Shown here: positions 27,811 to 36,873 of the stretch, one piece after another
Position numbering within the stretch: the stretch's first letter is position 1
Layout: each line of letters begins with the position of its first letter
Source: an uncultured Psychroserpens sp.
GTDB taxonomy: Bacteria; Bacteroidota; Bacteroidia; Flavobacteriales; Flavobacteriaceae
Direction of reading: 5' to 3'
Length of the DNA stretch: 64,000 bases
NCBI GenBank assembly: GCA_947489585.1
Contig: CANLEE010000012.1
Coordinates: 91,708 to 155,707 of the forward strand
The notes under the pieces: generated by a model
What the model was told of the DNA's origin: nothing
The model's database searches: none
Seen by the model: only the letters and a program-made list of their open reading frames with translations
Position numbers and translations under genes: made by a program

Positions 27811-28635
27811 TTAGTTCTTAATATTTGATGTCATAAGCCATTGAAATACTTCTGGAAAGTTTGAACTCCAAAGGGCTTCATTGTGTTCGCCTCCTTCTAT
27901 GATTTTATTTTGAATATGTTCAGATCTGACACCTTTCTTTAACAATAAGGCTACCATTTTTTCTTGGTTAGGCACCATCGTTTCACTTTCTTTATCTCCT
28001 GATAAAAAGAAAAATTTTGAAGTTTCAGGTATTTCAGCAACAGAAACCAAATCATATATACCAGTGTTTATCCAAAATGCAGGTGATAAAATACCAGCCT
28101 TGCTAAAGGTACTCGGATATTTAATAGTAGCGTAAAATGCCATTAATCCACCAAGTGAGGAACCAAAAATTGCAGTATGCTGAGCTTCTGGTTTTGTTCT
28201 ATAAGTGATATCGATATGTGGTTTAATGGTATGCATTATAAATTGCATAAATGTATCACCTTTTCCACCACCATACTTTTCATGTGGATAAGGTGTCAAT
28301 TCTTCTAAGCGTTTATCGTTTCCATGTTCAATTCCAATAATGATTGCTTCTTTGTCTTTTAAAGTATCTAAATATTCGTCTATTTTCCATTCACCTACAT
28401 ATGAAGTTTTAGCATCAAACAAATTTTGAGCATCAAACATATAGATAACAGGATATGTTTTTTCTGAAGTGTGATACGATTTAGGTGTATAAACCCAAAT
28501 GGTTTTATGTGTTTCAAGTTGAGGCGCTTCAATTTTAAATGTTGAAACTTGTTTAGAAGCTGTACTCTGTGCGTTAATTGTTAGAAAAGTGAAAAGTAGT
28601 AATAAGGTAAGAAAAACTGTTTTTTTCATGTTCAA
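27811..28635 (-). CDS. Secreted alpha/beta-hydrolase, esterase D (IroE-like) family
   Basis: 274 residues with a signal peptide ending in INAQ; the start may be this Met or the one two codons in. The fold is that of the putative-esterase family: VYTPKSYH near the start, YPVIYMFDAQN, the nucleophile elbow GSSLGGLMA with catalytic serine, and the C-terminal GGEHNEALW with the likely catalytic histidine. Relatives hydrolyse siderophore or acyl esters in the periplasm. No iron-uptake gene is next to it, so a siderophore role is unsupported. Confidence 0.82.
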   Translation of the reverse strand: MNMKKTVFLTLLLLFTFLTINAQSTASKQVSTFKIEAPQLETHKTIWVYTPKSYHTSEKTYPVIYMFDAQNLFDAKTSYVGEWKIDEYLDTLKDKEAIIIGIEHGNDKRLEELTPYPHEKYGGGKGDTFMQFIMHTIKPHIDITYRTKPEAQHTAIFGSSLGGLMAFYATIKYPSTFSKAGILSPAFWINTGIYDLVSVAEIPETSKFFFLSGDKESETMVPNQEKMVALLLKKGVRSEHIQNKIIEGGEHNEALWSSNFPEVFQWLMTSNIKN

Positions 28636-28679
28636 ATCGATTAAAACGAAAGTACATAAAATTTAATAATTATATCATA

Positions 28680-28729
28680 TGCAGTTCATCGATAATAAAT
28701 TTTTAATACCAAAAAATCGATGAACTGCA
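28680..28729. repeat. Perfect 14-bp inverted repeat between divergent genes
   Basis: TGCAGTTCATCGAT at 28680-28693 is the exact reverse complement of 28716-28729, with a 22-base AT-rich spacer. It lies between the divergent esterase and TerB-like genes, 45 bases before the esterase start. It could be an operator, an RNA hairpin in a leader, or a small mobile-repeat remnant. No T run directly follows on either strand (TTTTT comes 5 bases later on +). Confidence 0.75.
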
Positions 28730-28797
28730 CACTGTTTTTAAGTAATTAAAAATCAGTTAGTTATGATTAATTTTAGTGTAATAGTAAGAAAAGTACG

Positions 28798-29301
28798 ATG
28801 AATGACACTTTATTTTTCGATGAGCTACAGATTATCAAGGATTATAACCTAAACAAACCTATTAAATTTATAAAACTAAAAATCATGAATCCCTCTCATA
28901 TGATAAATCGTGTAGAAAAACTGAGTTTACTATCCGAAATGATAGCCTTCGCACAGAAAGACGAAAATATAAAATCCATTGAATATAAATTTCTAGCTAG
29001 TATTGCTAGACAATTAGAAATTTCAAAAGAAGATTTTGATTATTTATTTGAACATCCAGTAACCTATGTGCATTTAAAAACACATAGTGAACGTATTGTA
29101 CAATTTCACAGATTAGTATTATTAATGAATTTAGATCAAAACATTTCAAGTAAGGAATTAGTGAAACTTCACAATTTTGGATTGCGAATGGGACTAAGTC
29201 ATGAATCTATAAATCGCGTTTTGGATTTAATGGACAGTTTTCCAAATAAAATTGTACCACCAGATTTCTTGATAGATATATTTAAAGTTCAGTATAATTA
29301 A
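28798..29301 (+). CDS. Hypothetical helical protein, possibly TerB-like
   Basis: 167 residues, largely helical and cytoplasmic. The stretch RVEKLSLLSEMIAFAQKDEN and IEYKFLASIARQLEIS resembles the TerB fold (a sensor-like all-alpha domain), but the match is weak. The first 29 residues differ from the rest in character; the true start could be ATG 28885 (MNPSHMINRVE). The last four coding bases overlap the end of the SRPBCC gene on the opposite strand. Confidence 0.6.
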   Translation: MNDTLFFDELQIIKDYNLNKPIKFIKLKIMNPSHMINRVEKLSLLSEMIAFAQKDENIKSIEYKFLASIARQLEISKEDFDYLFEHPVTYVHLKTHSERIVQFHRLVLLMNLDQNISSKELVKLHNFGLRMGLSHESINRVLDLMDSFPNKIVPPDFLIDIFKVQYN

Positions 29302-29732
29302 TTAGTAAGATATTTGGCTAAACTATCTTTTATAAAGTAGTTCCAACCAGCAATACAACTTTCTCGTTTAAATTCTGGAATATTGTCAGGAAAGTCTTCA
29401 ATAACTTCAGCAGTTAATGTCAATACTGTTTGATTGTTTTCTTCAGTTAATTCAAATGTAACAACCGAATCGCCTTTATAATTTTTATAATTCCAGCGAT
29501 ATACAATTTTTTTTAAAAGAATGACTTCGGTTATTTCCCATACATGCGGAAATATTCTATCCTCAGATGCGACACTAAATTCAGTTTTAAAACCAACTTT
29601 TGGTTCAAAATCTGGAATATTATCAAAAAACCATTGTCGCATATCTTCTACGTTTGTTATTGCTTTCCAAAGATGTGATTTAGAGCAATCAAATACATGG
29701 CTTACCTGTATTGGCCCTTCTGAAATTTTCAT
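29298..29732 (-). CDS. SRPBCC (AHSA1/START-like) domain protein
   Basis: 144 residues forming one hydrophobic-pocket SRPBCC domain: VSHVFDCSKSHLWKAITNVEDMRQWFFD at the start, KIVYRWNYKNYKGDSVVTFEL in the middle and CIAGWNYFIKDSLAKYL at the end, the usual AHSA1-family order. Such proteins bind lipids or other small ligands; the exact one is unknown. Its ATG overlaps the uvrB stop by 4 bases, so it is the second gene of a uvrB transcript. Confidence 0.85.
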   Translation of the reverse strand: MKISEGPIQVSHVFDCSKSHLWKAITNVEDMRQWFFDNIPDFEPKVGFKTEFSVASEDRIFPHVWEITEVILLKKIVYRWNYKNYKGDSVVTFELTEENNQTVLTLTAEVIEDFPDNIPEFKRESCIAGWNYFIKDSLAKYLTN

Positions 29733-31738
29733 ATACTGTGTTTTAGTTTTTCTAATTTTCCTTGATAGCCTTTAATCTCGTCTCTTAATTGAGCAGCGAT
29801 AATAAAGTCTAATGCTTTTGCGGCTTGTTCCATCAATTTACGTTTCTCACGTATTTTCTTTTCTAGTTGTGCTTTAGTTAAATATTCACTTTCTGGCTCA
29901 GCTGCTCTTGCTGCTTCCAATTCATAGCTATAAGTACTTACTGAGTTTTTTGTTAAAGCATTATCTAAACTCTTATTTAATGCCGTAGGTGTAATGTTGT
30001 GTTTTGTGTTGTAAGTAATTTGTTTTTCACGTCTATATTCAGTTTCATCTATCGTCTTTTGCATGCTCTTGGTGATTTTATCAGCATACATAATTGCTTT
30101 ACCATTCAAGTGACGAGCAGCTCTACCAACAGTTTGGGTGAGCGATCGAGCTGAACGTAAAAACCCTTCTTTATCTGCATCTAATATTGCAACTAGTGAT
30201 ACTTCTGGTAAATCTAAACCTTCTCGAAGTAAGTTAACACCTACCAAAACATCAAAAATTCCTTTTCTTAAATCTTGCATAATTTCTACGCGCTCAAGTG
30301 TATCGACATCACTGTGAATGTATCGACATCGTATTTGAATACGATCTAAGTATTTGGTCAACTCCTCAGCCATACGCTTAGTAAGCGTCGTTACTAATAT
30401 GCGTTCATCTTTCTCAATGCGTTGTTGCATTTCTTCAATTAAATCATCAATTTGATTTAAACTAGGACGTACTTCTATAATGGGATCTAGTAAACCGGTT
30501 GGGCGAATCACTTGCTCAACATAAATACCATCGGTTTTTTGAAGTTCATAATCTGCAGGTGTTGCACTTACATAAATTACCTGATTTTGTAAAGCTTCAA
30601 ACTCTTCAAATTTTAGAGGCCTGTTATCCATCGCAGCAGGTAAACGAAATCCATATTCTACTAAGTTTTCTTTTCGACTTCGATCACCACCATACATAGC
30701 ATGTACTTGAGAAATGGTGACGTGACTTTCATCAACAACCATTAAAAAATCTTTAGGGAAATAATCTAGTAAACAGAATGGACGTGTACCAGGTTGTCTT
30801 CCGTCAAGATATCTCGAATAATTTTCAATCCCAGAGCAATAGCCTAATTCACGAATCATTTCGAGATCAAACTCGGTGCGTTCCTTCAAGCGTTTAGCTT
30901 CGAGGTGCTTTCCGATTTCTTTAAAATAATCATGCTGTTTCACCAAATCATCTTGAATACTTTTTATGGCACCTTGTAAAACATCAGGAGAGGTTACAAA
31001 CATATTTGCTGGATAGATTGTTAATCGATCATAATGTTCAATAACCTCGTTGGTTTGAATATTGAACTGCTCAATATCTTCTATTTCATCTCCAAAAAAG
31101 TGAATTCGAAAAGCATCATCAGCATAACTTGGAAATATATCAACGGTATCTCCTTTTATTCGGAAATTTCCATGGTTGAAATCTGCTTCTGTTCTAGAAT
31201 ATAAACTCTGAACGAGGCTATGCAGTAAATCGGTTCTAGAAATCTCCTGATCAACTTCTAATGAAATCACATTCTTTTGAAATTCAACTGGATTACCAAT
31301 ACCATACAAACAAGATACAGAGGCAACCACAATAACATCACGACGACCAGAGAGTAGGGAAGAGGTCGTACTCAAACGCATCTTCTCAATTTCCTCGTTA
31401 ATGGATAAATCTTTTTCTATATAGACTCCTGAAACTGGTATATAGGCTTCAGGTTGATAGTAATCATAATAAGATACAAAATACTCTACAGCATTTTCAG
31501 GGAAAAATTGTTTAAACTCAGAATATAACTGTGCTGCTAATGTTTTGTTATGTGCCAAAACTAATGTTGGCCGTTGTACTTCTTCAATCACATTGGCTAC
31601 TGTAAATGTTTTTCCAGAACCCGTAACACCCAAGAGTGTTTGGTATTTTTCATTGGTCTCAATACCATTTACTAATTGCTTAATGGCTTGAGGTTGATCT
31701 CCTGTGGGTTTGAATTCAGATTGTACTTTAAAACGCAT
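29729..31738 (-). CDS. uvrB: Excinuclease ABC subunit B
   Basis: 669 residues, full length. UvrB is the damage-verifying helicase of nucleotide excision repair, working with UvrA and UvrC. Seen: FKPTGDQPQAI at the start, Walker A G37-T44, the beta-hairpin YYDYYQPEAYIP that inserts at the lesion, VVDESHVT, helicase motif VSLVAILDADKEGFLR with QTVGRAARH, and the C-terminal UVR motif (KLMEQAAKALDFIIAAQLRD) for UvrC contact. The start agrees with conserved UvrB N-termini. A consensus promoter lies so close upstream that the mRNA may be almost leaderless. Confidence 0.97.
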   Translation of the reverse strand: MRFKVQSEFKPTGDQPQAIKQLVNGIETNEKYQTLLGVTGSGKTFTVANVIEEVQRPTLVLAHNKTLAAQLYSEFKQFFPENAVEYFVSYYDYYQPEAYIPVSGVYIEKDLSINEEIEKMRLSTTSSLLSGRRDVIVVASVSCLYGIGNPVEFQKNVISLEVDQEISRTDLLHSLVQSLYSRTEADFNHGNFRIKGDTVDIFPSYADDAFRIHFFGDEIEDIEQFNIQTNEVIEHYDRLTIYPANMFVTSPDVLQGAIKSIQDDLVKQHDYFKEIGKHLEAKRLKERTEFDLEMIRELGYCSGIENYSRYLDGRQPGTRPFCLLDYFPKDFLMVVDESHVTISQVHAMYGGDRSRKENLVEYGFRLPAAMDNRPLKFEEFEALQNQVIYVSATPADYELQKTDGIYVEQVIRPTGLLDPIIEVRPSLNQIDDLIEEMQQRIEKDERILVTTLTKRMAEELTKYLDRIQIRCRYIHSDVDTLERVEIMQDLRKGIFDVLVGVNLLREGLDLPEVSLVAILDADKEGFLRSARSLTQTVGRAARHLNGKAIMYADKITKSMQKTIDETEYRREKQITYNTKHNITPTALNKSLDNALTKNSVSTYSYELEAARAAEPESEYLTKAQLEKKIREKRKLMEQAAKALDFIIAAQLRDEIKGYQGKLEKLKHSI

Positions 31739-31742
31739 GTAA

Positions 31743-31773
31743 CAAAGTTACGATAAAGATTAACGGAAATCAA
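31743..31773 (-). promoter_or_regulatory. Promoter of uvrB
   Basis: On the minus strand TTG (31771-31773), a 20-base spacer and TAACTTTG (31743-31750) match the Bacteroidota pattern exactly. The -7 box ends 4 bases before the ATG, so transcription would start at or beside the start codon. Confidence 0.6.
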
Positions 31774-31816
31774 TGGTCTTCATGTTCTAAAAAGAACTAT
31801 TTTACTATATAAGAAA

Positions 31817-32461
31817 CTAGAGAAATTTTTCAATCTTTTTTTCTACATAAAAAGCAGTAATAAGTGCTATTAGCATTGGAATTGCTACTGAAAACTCTAA
31901 ATCTATAAAATCGAACTTAACGGCAATTCTTAGTACAGCCATTACTGCAAAACCAAATGCAAGTATCATTCTAAACGCATGACGTTTTATAAAAAACAGA
32001 TGATTTTTATTGTTAGATTTTAAACGTTTAAAATCTCTAATAACCATCAAAGCAAAGGTAAATGAGAATAGAAATCTAGCTAATGTTCCTAAGCTGATTT
32101 TTGGCAAAATTAATATCAATTGAAACGTAGCAAAAGCAAATAATATAAAAGGGAAAATGATAAGAATAGTATCTATTAATTTGGAATACTTTCTTTTATG
32201 GCGCAATGCTGAAATTGAAGTTAACATACAATAAATTGTTGCAATACTTAGCAAAATAGCTAAAGGCCTAAATTCTTCAATCATGAATTTAACGATAGAC
32301 AATGAGGCATATAGCATTCCAAAAAAGAAAACACGTCCTCCAATAATGTGAAATTTTGAACCTTTTTTAGTTACAAAGGCTATGATGCCACCTAGAAAAG
32401 CAATGCTTCCTATTATAGTATGTGACCATTGTGTGAAATCTATAATCATGAAAACTTTCAT
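31817..32461 (-). CDS. Small multi-pass membrane protein, DUF2306-like
   Basis: 214 residues from the ATG at 32461 (a Met 7 codons earlier would overlap the upstream gene by 17 bases). About seven hydrophobic helices are visible, with the pattern HTIIGSIAFLGGIIAFVTKKGSKFHIIGGR near the start, as in DUF2306-type proteins, where conserved histidines face the membrane. Function is unknown. It follows the amidohydrolase gene by 4 bases and is probably its operon partner. Confidence 0.65.
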   Translation of the reverse strand: MKVFMIIDFTQWSHTIIGSIAFLGGIIAFVTKKGSKFHIIGGRVFFFGMLYASLSIVKFMIEEFRPLAILLSIATIYCMLTSISALRHKRKYSKLIDTILIIFPFILFAFATFQLILILPKISLGTLARFLFSFTFALMVIRDFKRLKSNNKNHLFFIKRHAFRMILAFGFAVMAVLRIAVKFDFIDLEFSVAIPMLIALITAFYVEKKIEKFL

Positions 32462-32465
32462 ATTC

Positions 32466-33833
32466 TTATTTTTTAGATTCAATCAGGTTATAATGTCGTT
32501 CAGTTTCAGATTCAGATAGCTCTAAAAACCGTGAAGCATTATCATAATAAATAGCCCTTTTTTGTGTGTCAGTAAGCCAATCTAAATTGTAAATGATTTC
32601 GATGTTCTTTCTAATAGTACCTACATAATCTGAACCAAACATGAGTCGGTTTCCTAGCCCTTCATCAAATAATTTTTTAACACGAGGTTCCCAAATGTCT
32701 TTTGGAGCAAACATACTCACGGCAGTTATTTCACAATAAATTTGATCGTACTTTTTCATGATTTCAAGACACTCTTTGAAATAACTTCCTGGATAGTGCA
32801 TTAAATAAATTTTGAGCTTTGGATACTTTTCTAAAATAGGAAGTAGCAACAACGGATTTGCATAATCTTCATTCCAATTAGGTGTTTCTTTCATATTTCG
32901 TTTAAAAGGACCTCTATCTGCATGAAAGCCAATAGGGATTTGATACTTTTCAGCTAAGGCCCAATAGGGGTCAAAACGTTCATCTGCTGGATGAATTCCC
33001 ATACTATGAAATGAAGTTTCACCAAGTGATTTAAAAGTTCCATTTTTAAATAATTGTTCTAATTCTAAAATGTCAGGTAATTCACTATCACAAGGTTCGT
33101 CTTGTTCCCTTAAAGGATTACATGGAAATCTTGGGCCACTCCAGTGTCGTTTGTCTTTTTCTTGCCATAATTTTGCATATTTCATTGGTCCGCCACCTAA
33201 CGCTAAAACAATGTTATTATCATCAAATCGTTTGCTCATCCATTTAATTTTTGCAAGATCTATGTCTGAGTCTAAGGCGTTATAGTCTTCACTATCTGCA
33301 TAGCCTTTTGTAATATGAATATGAACGTCAATAATGGGCTGGTTCTTTAGAAAATCATTGATCTCTTTTTGAGTTGTTACTTTGGTAATAGGCACTTCTT
33401 TTACTGTGGAATGTAAATGACTGATTTTCCATTTGCCATCTGTTTTTTTCCAGATTTTGGTGACAAATTCTTCCACTTTCGTTGTCTCATCTATTGGGAA
33501 TTCAAGCATTTTTATGGTATACCCAGATTCTGGTGTCAACGGATAAGTATGAAGCTGACTTTTAGTAGGCGTTTTAAATGGTCGTGGTATAGACTTGCAA
33601 AATTTTTCTATGATTTCCTTAGAAGGTGCTCTACGTCCATTTGCTAGGAATGTAATATTATCTTCCATCGATTCTAATACGAGTGCACAATCCCCATTTT
33701 TAAAAGCGTTTTGCTCTGCGAGTTCGGCAGTTTCAATTTCTGCTTTAATGATAGTTTCATTATGGTTATCTTGACTATACCCATTGTAGCCACATACAAT
33801 AAAAGTTAAAAAAATTATGAGATGATTTTTCAT
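32466..33833 (-). CDS. Exported NTF2-like / amidohydrolase_2 fusion protein
   Basis: 455 residues with a signal peptide ending in GYSQ. Residues about 25-150 form an NTF2/SnoaL-like cone domain (IETAELAEQNAFKNGDCALVLESM, then VTKIWKKTDGKWKISHLHST). The rest is a metal-dependent amidohydrolase: IIDVHIHIT near residue 170, IGFHADRG, IYLMHYPGSY and MFGSDYVG supply the expected His, His and Asp ligands. Each domain is common; the fusion in a secreted protein is less so. The substrate is unknown. The downstream membrane protein is 4 bases away. Confidence 0.8.
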   Translation of the reverse strand: MKNHLIIFLTFIVCGYNGYSQDNHNETIIKAEIETAELAEQNAFKNGDCALVLESMEDNITFLANGRRAPSKEIIEKFCKSIPRPFKTPTKSQLHTYPLTPESGYTIKMLEFPIDETTKVEEFVTKIWKKTDGKWKISHLHSTVKEVPITKVTTQKEINDFLKNQPIIDVHIHITKGYADSEDYNALDSDIDLAKIKWMSKRFDDNNIVLALGGGPMKYAKLWQEKDKRHWSGPRFPCNPLREQDEPCDSELPDILELEQLFKNGTFKSLGETSFHSMGIHPADERFDPYWALAEKYQIPIGFHADRGPFKRNMKETPNWNEDYANPLLLLPILEKYPKLKIYLMHYPGSYFKECLEIMKKYDQIYCEITAVSMFAPKDIWEPRVKKLFDEGLGNRLMFGSDYVGTIRKNIEIIYNLDWLTDTQKRAIYYDNASRFLELSESETERHYNLIESKK

Positions 33834-33846
33834 GATATTTTAGTTT

Positions 33847-35328
33847 TTAATAGGTTTTGGTTATCGAAATTGATGGTGCCGTTGACCCTCCATTATAAAA
33901 TATACGCGGAGATGGTGTAGTTACTCCCCAAACGGGTAAAATTCTAATAGATACGGCGTCATTGGCTGATAATATCGTATTGAAATTATAAGTATATTCT
34001 TGAGAGAAACTAGCGCTGATGGAAGCACCAGACTGAATGGTGCCTTGTTCCCTAATAAACCCATTTACGTAGACTCTTAAGGTAAGTATCAAAGTATTAG
34101 TTGGTGAGATTGCAAAGTCCATTGGTAAATTTATAGAAATATTATAAATACCATCATAAGGAGCTGTATATACTCCTGTTGTTGGATTGTATGTTCCACC
34201 TCCTAAATTATAGTTGGTTGATGTGAAAATTAAATTGGATTCAGTGGCATTTGTGAAACCACCAATATGTCCAGATGGATTCAACTTTACGGCCGACTTT
34301 TCTTCGGTTGCAGGTGTTACCCAACTTACATTTCCAGTGGCATCGGTTTTCATAATCTGCCCATCGGTACCTCTTGAAGGTGGGAGAATATAATTATTTG
34401 TTGTTGTTGTACCAATTGATATATTTCCTAAGAAATAGCCAGCATAGCTTCCCGATTTAGTTGCATTAGAATAGACGCCATAATGTGTGCCATCATTGAC
34501 TTGACTTATTAAATTATAAGACCCATATTTATCTCCAGATCCGCTAGCGGCCGTATTGTAAGTACCATACTTGTCGCCAGTTCCGTTAGCAGTCATATTA
34601 TTATAGTTACCATAATGATCTCCATTTCCAGTTCCTGATATTTGCTGAAATGTTCCATATCGAATACCAAAGCCAGATCCTAGAATAGTATTTTGGGAGC
34701 CATAATAAGGTTGAGAATTTGAAGATCCAGTTATTTGATTAAATGAACCCGTTCGTCCACCAATGCCAGAACCAGATAGTATTGAATACGTTCCGAAATG
34801 CGAACCACTTCCAGAGTTTTGATTGTCATGGTATAAACCGATTTTTGCGCCATTGTCTGCACCAGAATGATCAACTCTAATAGCTTGTTGCTCTGTTCCA
34901 TTTACATCTATATGTAAAGGGTAATTGGCAGTATTTCTTCCTATGGCTACATGCCCTAGAGTATATATGTCATCATTTATATTTGATGTTGTATTTGTGG
35001 TGCTTTCTAAATACCAATCATGATCAGTTGTTACGCCTCCTAAGGTTAACCAAGTTGTAGTTGATTGATTCCAATAATAAAACCCTCTTGTTGGTGTACC
35101 ATTTCCTGTAACAAATACTAACATACCATCTTGTGTTGCTGTTGGGTTAGTTGCTGGGAAATCATCAATTTTAGGAATTAAAATGCCATCGGTGTTGGCA
35201 GGTGCTCCTTGATTTGATGAACGTATATCTAATTGTGATTGTGGGTCTGTTGTATTGATACCTACTTGGGCTACTAATTGTCCTAGACCTAAAATGAAGA
35301 TAATACTGGCGATGATTTGTGATTTCAT
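33847..35328 (-). CDS. Secreted surface protein with YG-rich repeats and a C1q/TNF-like C-terminal domain
   Basis: 493 residues with a signal peptide ending in LVAQ. Residues about 20-95 resemble the N-terminal part of other Bacteroidota surface proteins (VGINTTDPQSQLDI). Residues about 165-305 are a run of roughly eight units of about 18-20 residues, each with a YGxYN or YGxFxxIxGxG core, looking like a beta-solenoid or fibre. The final 140 residues (SGHIGGFTNATE, APYDGIYNISINLPMDF, then VNGFIREQG) have the jelly-roll pattern of C1q/TNF-like domains, which form trimers. An adhesin or fibre-tip role is plausible but unproven. A terminator precedes it. Confidence 0.65.
   Translation of the reverse strand: MKSQIIASIIFILGLGQLVAQVGINTTDPQSQLDIRSSNQGAPANTDGILIPKIDDFPATNPTATQDGMLVFVTGNGTPTRGFYYWNQSTTTWLTLGGVTTDHDWYLESTTNTTSNINDDIYTLGHVAIGRNTANYPLHIDVNGTEQQAIRVDHSGADNGAKIGLYHDNQNSGSGSHFGTYSILSGSGIGGRTGSFNQITGSSNSQPYYGSQNTILGSGFGIRYGTFQQISGTGNGDHYGNYNNMTANGTGDKYGTYNTAASGSGDKYGSYNLISQVNDGTHYGVYSNATKSGSYAGYFLGNISIGTTTTNNYILPPSRGTDGQIMKTDATGNVSWVTPATEEKSAVKLNPSGHIGGFTNATESNLIFTSTNYNLGGGTYNPTTGVYTAPYDGIYNISINLPMDFAISPTNTLILTLRVYVNGFIREQGTIQSGASISASFSQEYTYNFNTILSANDAVSIRILPVWGVTTPSPRIFYNGGSTAPSISITKTY
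34420..34830 (-). repeat. YG-rich protein repeats in the surface protein gene
   Basis: About eight degenerate repeats of 54-60 bases encode units such as GDHYGNYNNMTANGTG and GDKYGTYNTAASGSG. Limits are approximate. Confidence 0.6.
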
Positions 35329-35354
35329 GGCGTTCGTTTTTTAGTGATTGCTAT

Positions 35355-35385
35355 AAAAAAGCCGCTCCCTACAAACGGCTTTTTT
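35355..35385 (-). terminator. Intrinsic terminator after the surface-protein operon
   Basis: A perfect 10-bp stem, AAAAAAGCCG and CGGCTTTTTT, with an 11-base loop; both strands have a T run after the stem. On the minus strand it lies about 40 bases after the gene ending at 35428. Confidence 0.85.
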
Positions 35386-35427
35386 GTAGATAAATAGGTT
35401 GGGTATCTATCTTTGTTTCCTTAGTGA

Positions 35428-36867
35428 TTAGGGTTCAGTATAAGTGACTTTTACCTGTAGAGCTGACAATAAACCATTACTCCATTCATGTCCTGTAGGA
35501 GGATGAATCCTAATAGAATATTGATCAACTTCAGATATTGTAAAATCAGTAGAATGTGTTAAAACTTGTACTTGTATGCTATTATTGGCGGTAGTTAAAG
35601 CAGGAAATACAAGACTTACACCACCATATGCTAATTCATATATACGACCAACCGAAAATGATAAATCGTTTATAGGGTCATTGTCTAATATAAATGCGCT
35701 TATTTCATGCACTACTGAGCCTTTTGGTAGTATTAGAGGTGCATATAAGTGGCTATTGCCTTCAGTACAATATGCTCTAACACCAGATAAAATTCTGAAT
35801 ATAGTAGTACTAATAGAAGGTGCAAAAGCTGACGCAGGAATTGAAATTATTTTTTCTATGTTATTGTTTGAAATAAGATTATCAGCATACTCTTTTGTTA
35901 TCAGTGATTTACTTCCTGCATTTTCGATAATTTCGTTAGTCATTGAAGGTGCATTAATTGATCCGTTTTGACCTAATTTTAATACAGGACTATCATTTGT
36001 ACCCAAAATTAGATCGTTACTATTGGTATATAGTCGAGTGATTCCAGCACCTCCACCACCAGTTGCGACTCCAATTCTAAAATTGTTTGTTGCACTCCCT
36101 ATTCTTAAATCGCCTGGATTACCAGCATCCAAATTCCAATCACCTCCTTTGATATCTAACCTTGCCTCTGGATCTGTTATCCCTATTCCTATATCGCCTT
36201 GAGATGATATGCGCATATACTCGTTGAATTCAAATGTATTATCATCAAAAGATGCGAAGAGTAAATTTCTACCAGGAGCTAGTGTTACTGATGGGTCGGG
36301 AAACATATCACTACCACTAAAAAATCTTAAATAACGTGATTTATCACTATTTGATAAATTAAATCCTGAAGGTTCAGCTTGAGATATAGATCTTACGTCG
36401 AGCGTATGTTCTGGGTTGTCACTATTTATTCCGACATTATCATTTAATGTATGAACACCGTTGTCATTTTTAGACCAAGGATGATCTCCACTACTTAAGG
36501 CATAAGGTACAGCCATAAATTGAGTTGTTCCAATATCTGTCATACCAGAACCGATATCTACTTGCACGTTTAAAAAGTGCTCATGACTGCCCCAGTCTAT
36601 AGTGGCAAAATTTCCTACTGAAGTAGTTCCAGTTCCTATGCCTGCAATTACAAATCCATTAGAATCTGTATTAATAGTGTGATCTTCTTGATAGACATTG
36701 TTTGTAAGTGATTGTCCTTCATAAATAGTAAATTTAATATCTATAGACGCTGAAGCAACTACATTTCCGTTATTATCTTTAATTAAAGCTTTGTAGTTAA
36801 TGCCGTTTTGTGTAAATCCTATAATGGTAAATAATAAAAATGAAATAAGCGTATATATCGTTTTCAT
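35428..36867 (-). CDS. Secreted modular surface protein with shared NGINYKA N-terminal domain
   Basis: 479 residues. After the signal peptide comes the domain shared with three neighbouring proteins: NGINYKALIKDNNGNVV, an EDHTINTDSNG turn, IDWGSHEHFLNVQVDIG and FMAVPYALSS. The middle (NVGINSDNPEHTLDV, GIGITDPEARLDI) carries the short GIGTxxPxAxLDI units common in bacterial and phage fibre proteins. The C-terminal 130 residues are specific and contain no S74 motif. It follows the S74 protein gene by 6 bases. It is probably part of a surface structure; the secretion route is not evident, since no T9SS tail was recognised. Confidence 0.6.
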   Translation of the reverse strand: MKTIYTLISFLLFTIIGFTQNGINYKALIKDNNGNVVASASIDIKFTIYEGQSLTNNVYQEDHTINTDSNGFVIAGIGTGTTSVGNFATIDWGSHEHFLNVQVDIGSGMTDIGTTQFMAVPYALSSGDHPWSKNDNGVHTLNDNVGINSDNPEHTLDVRSISQAEPSGFNLSNSDKSRYLRFFSGSDMFPDPSVTLAPGRNLLFASFDDNTFEFNEYMRISSQGDIGIGITDPEARLDIKGGDWNLDAGNPGDLRIGSATNNFRIGVATGGGGAGITRLYTNSNDLILGTNDSPVLKLGQNGSINAPSMTNEIIENAGSKSLITKEYADNLISNNNIEKIISIPASAFAPSISTTIFRILSGVRAYCTEGNSHLYAPLILPKGSVVHEISAFILDNDPINDLSFSVGRIYELAYGGVSLVFPALTTANNSIQVQVLTHSTDFTISEVDQYSIRIHPPTGHEWSNGLLSALQVKVTYTEP

Positions 36868-36873
36868 AATGGA

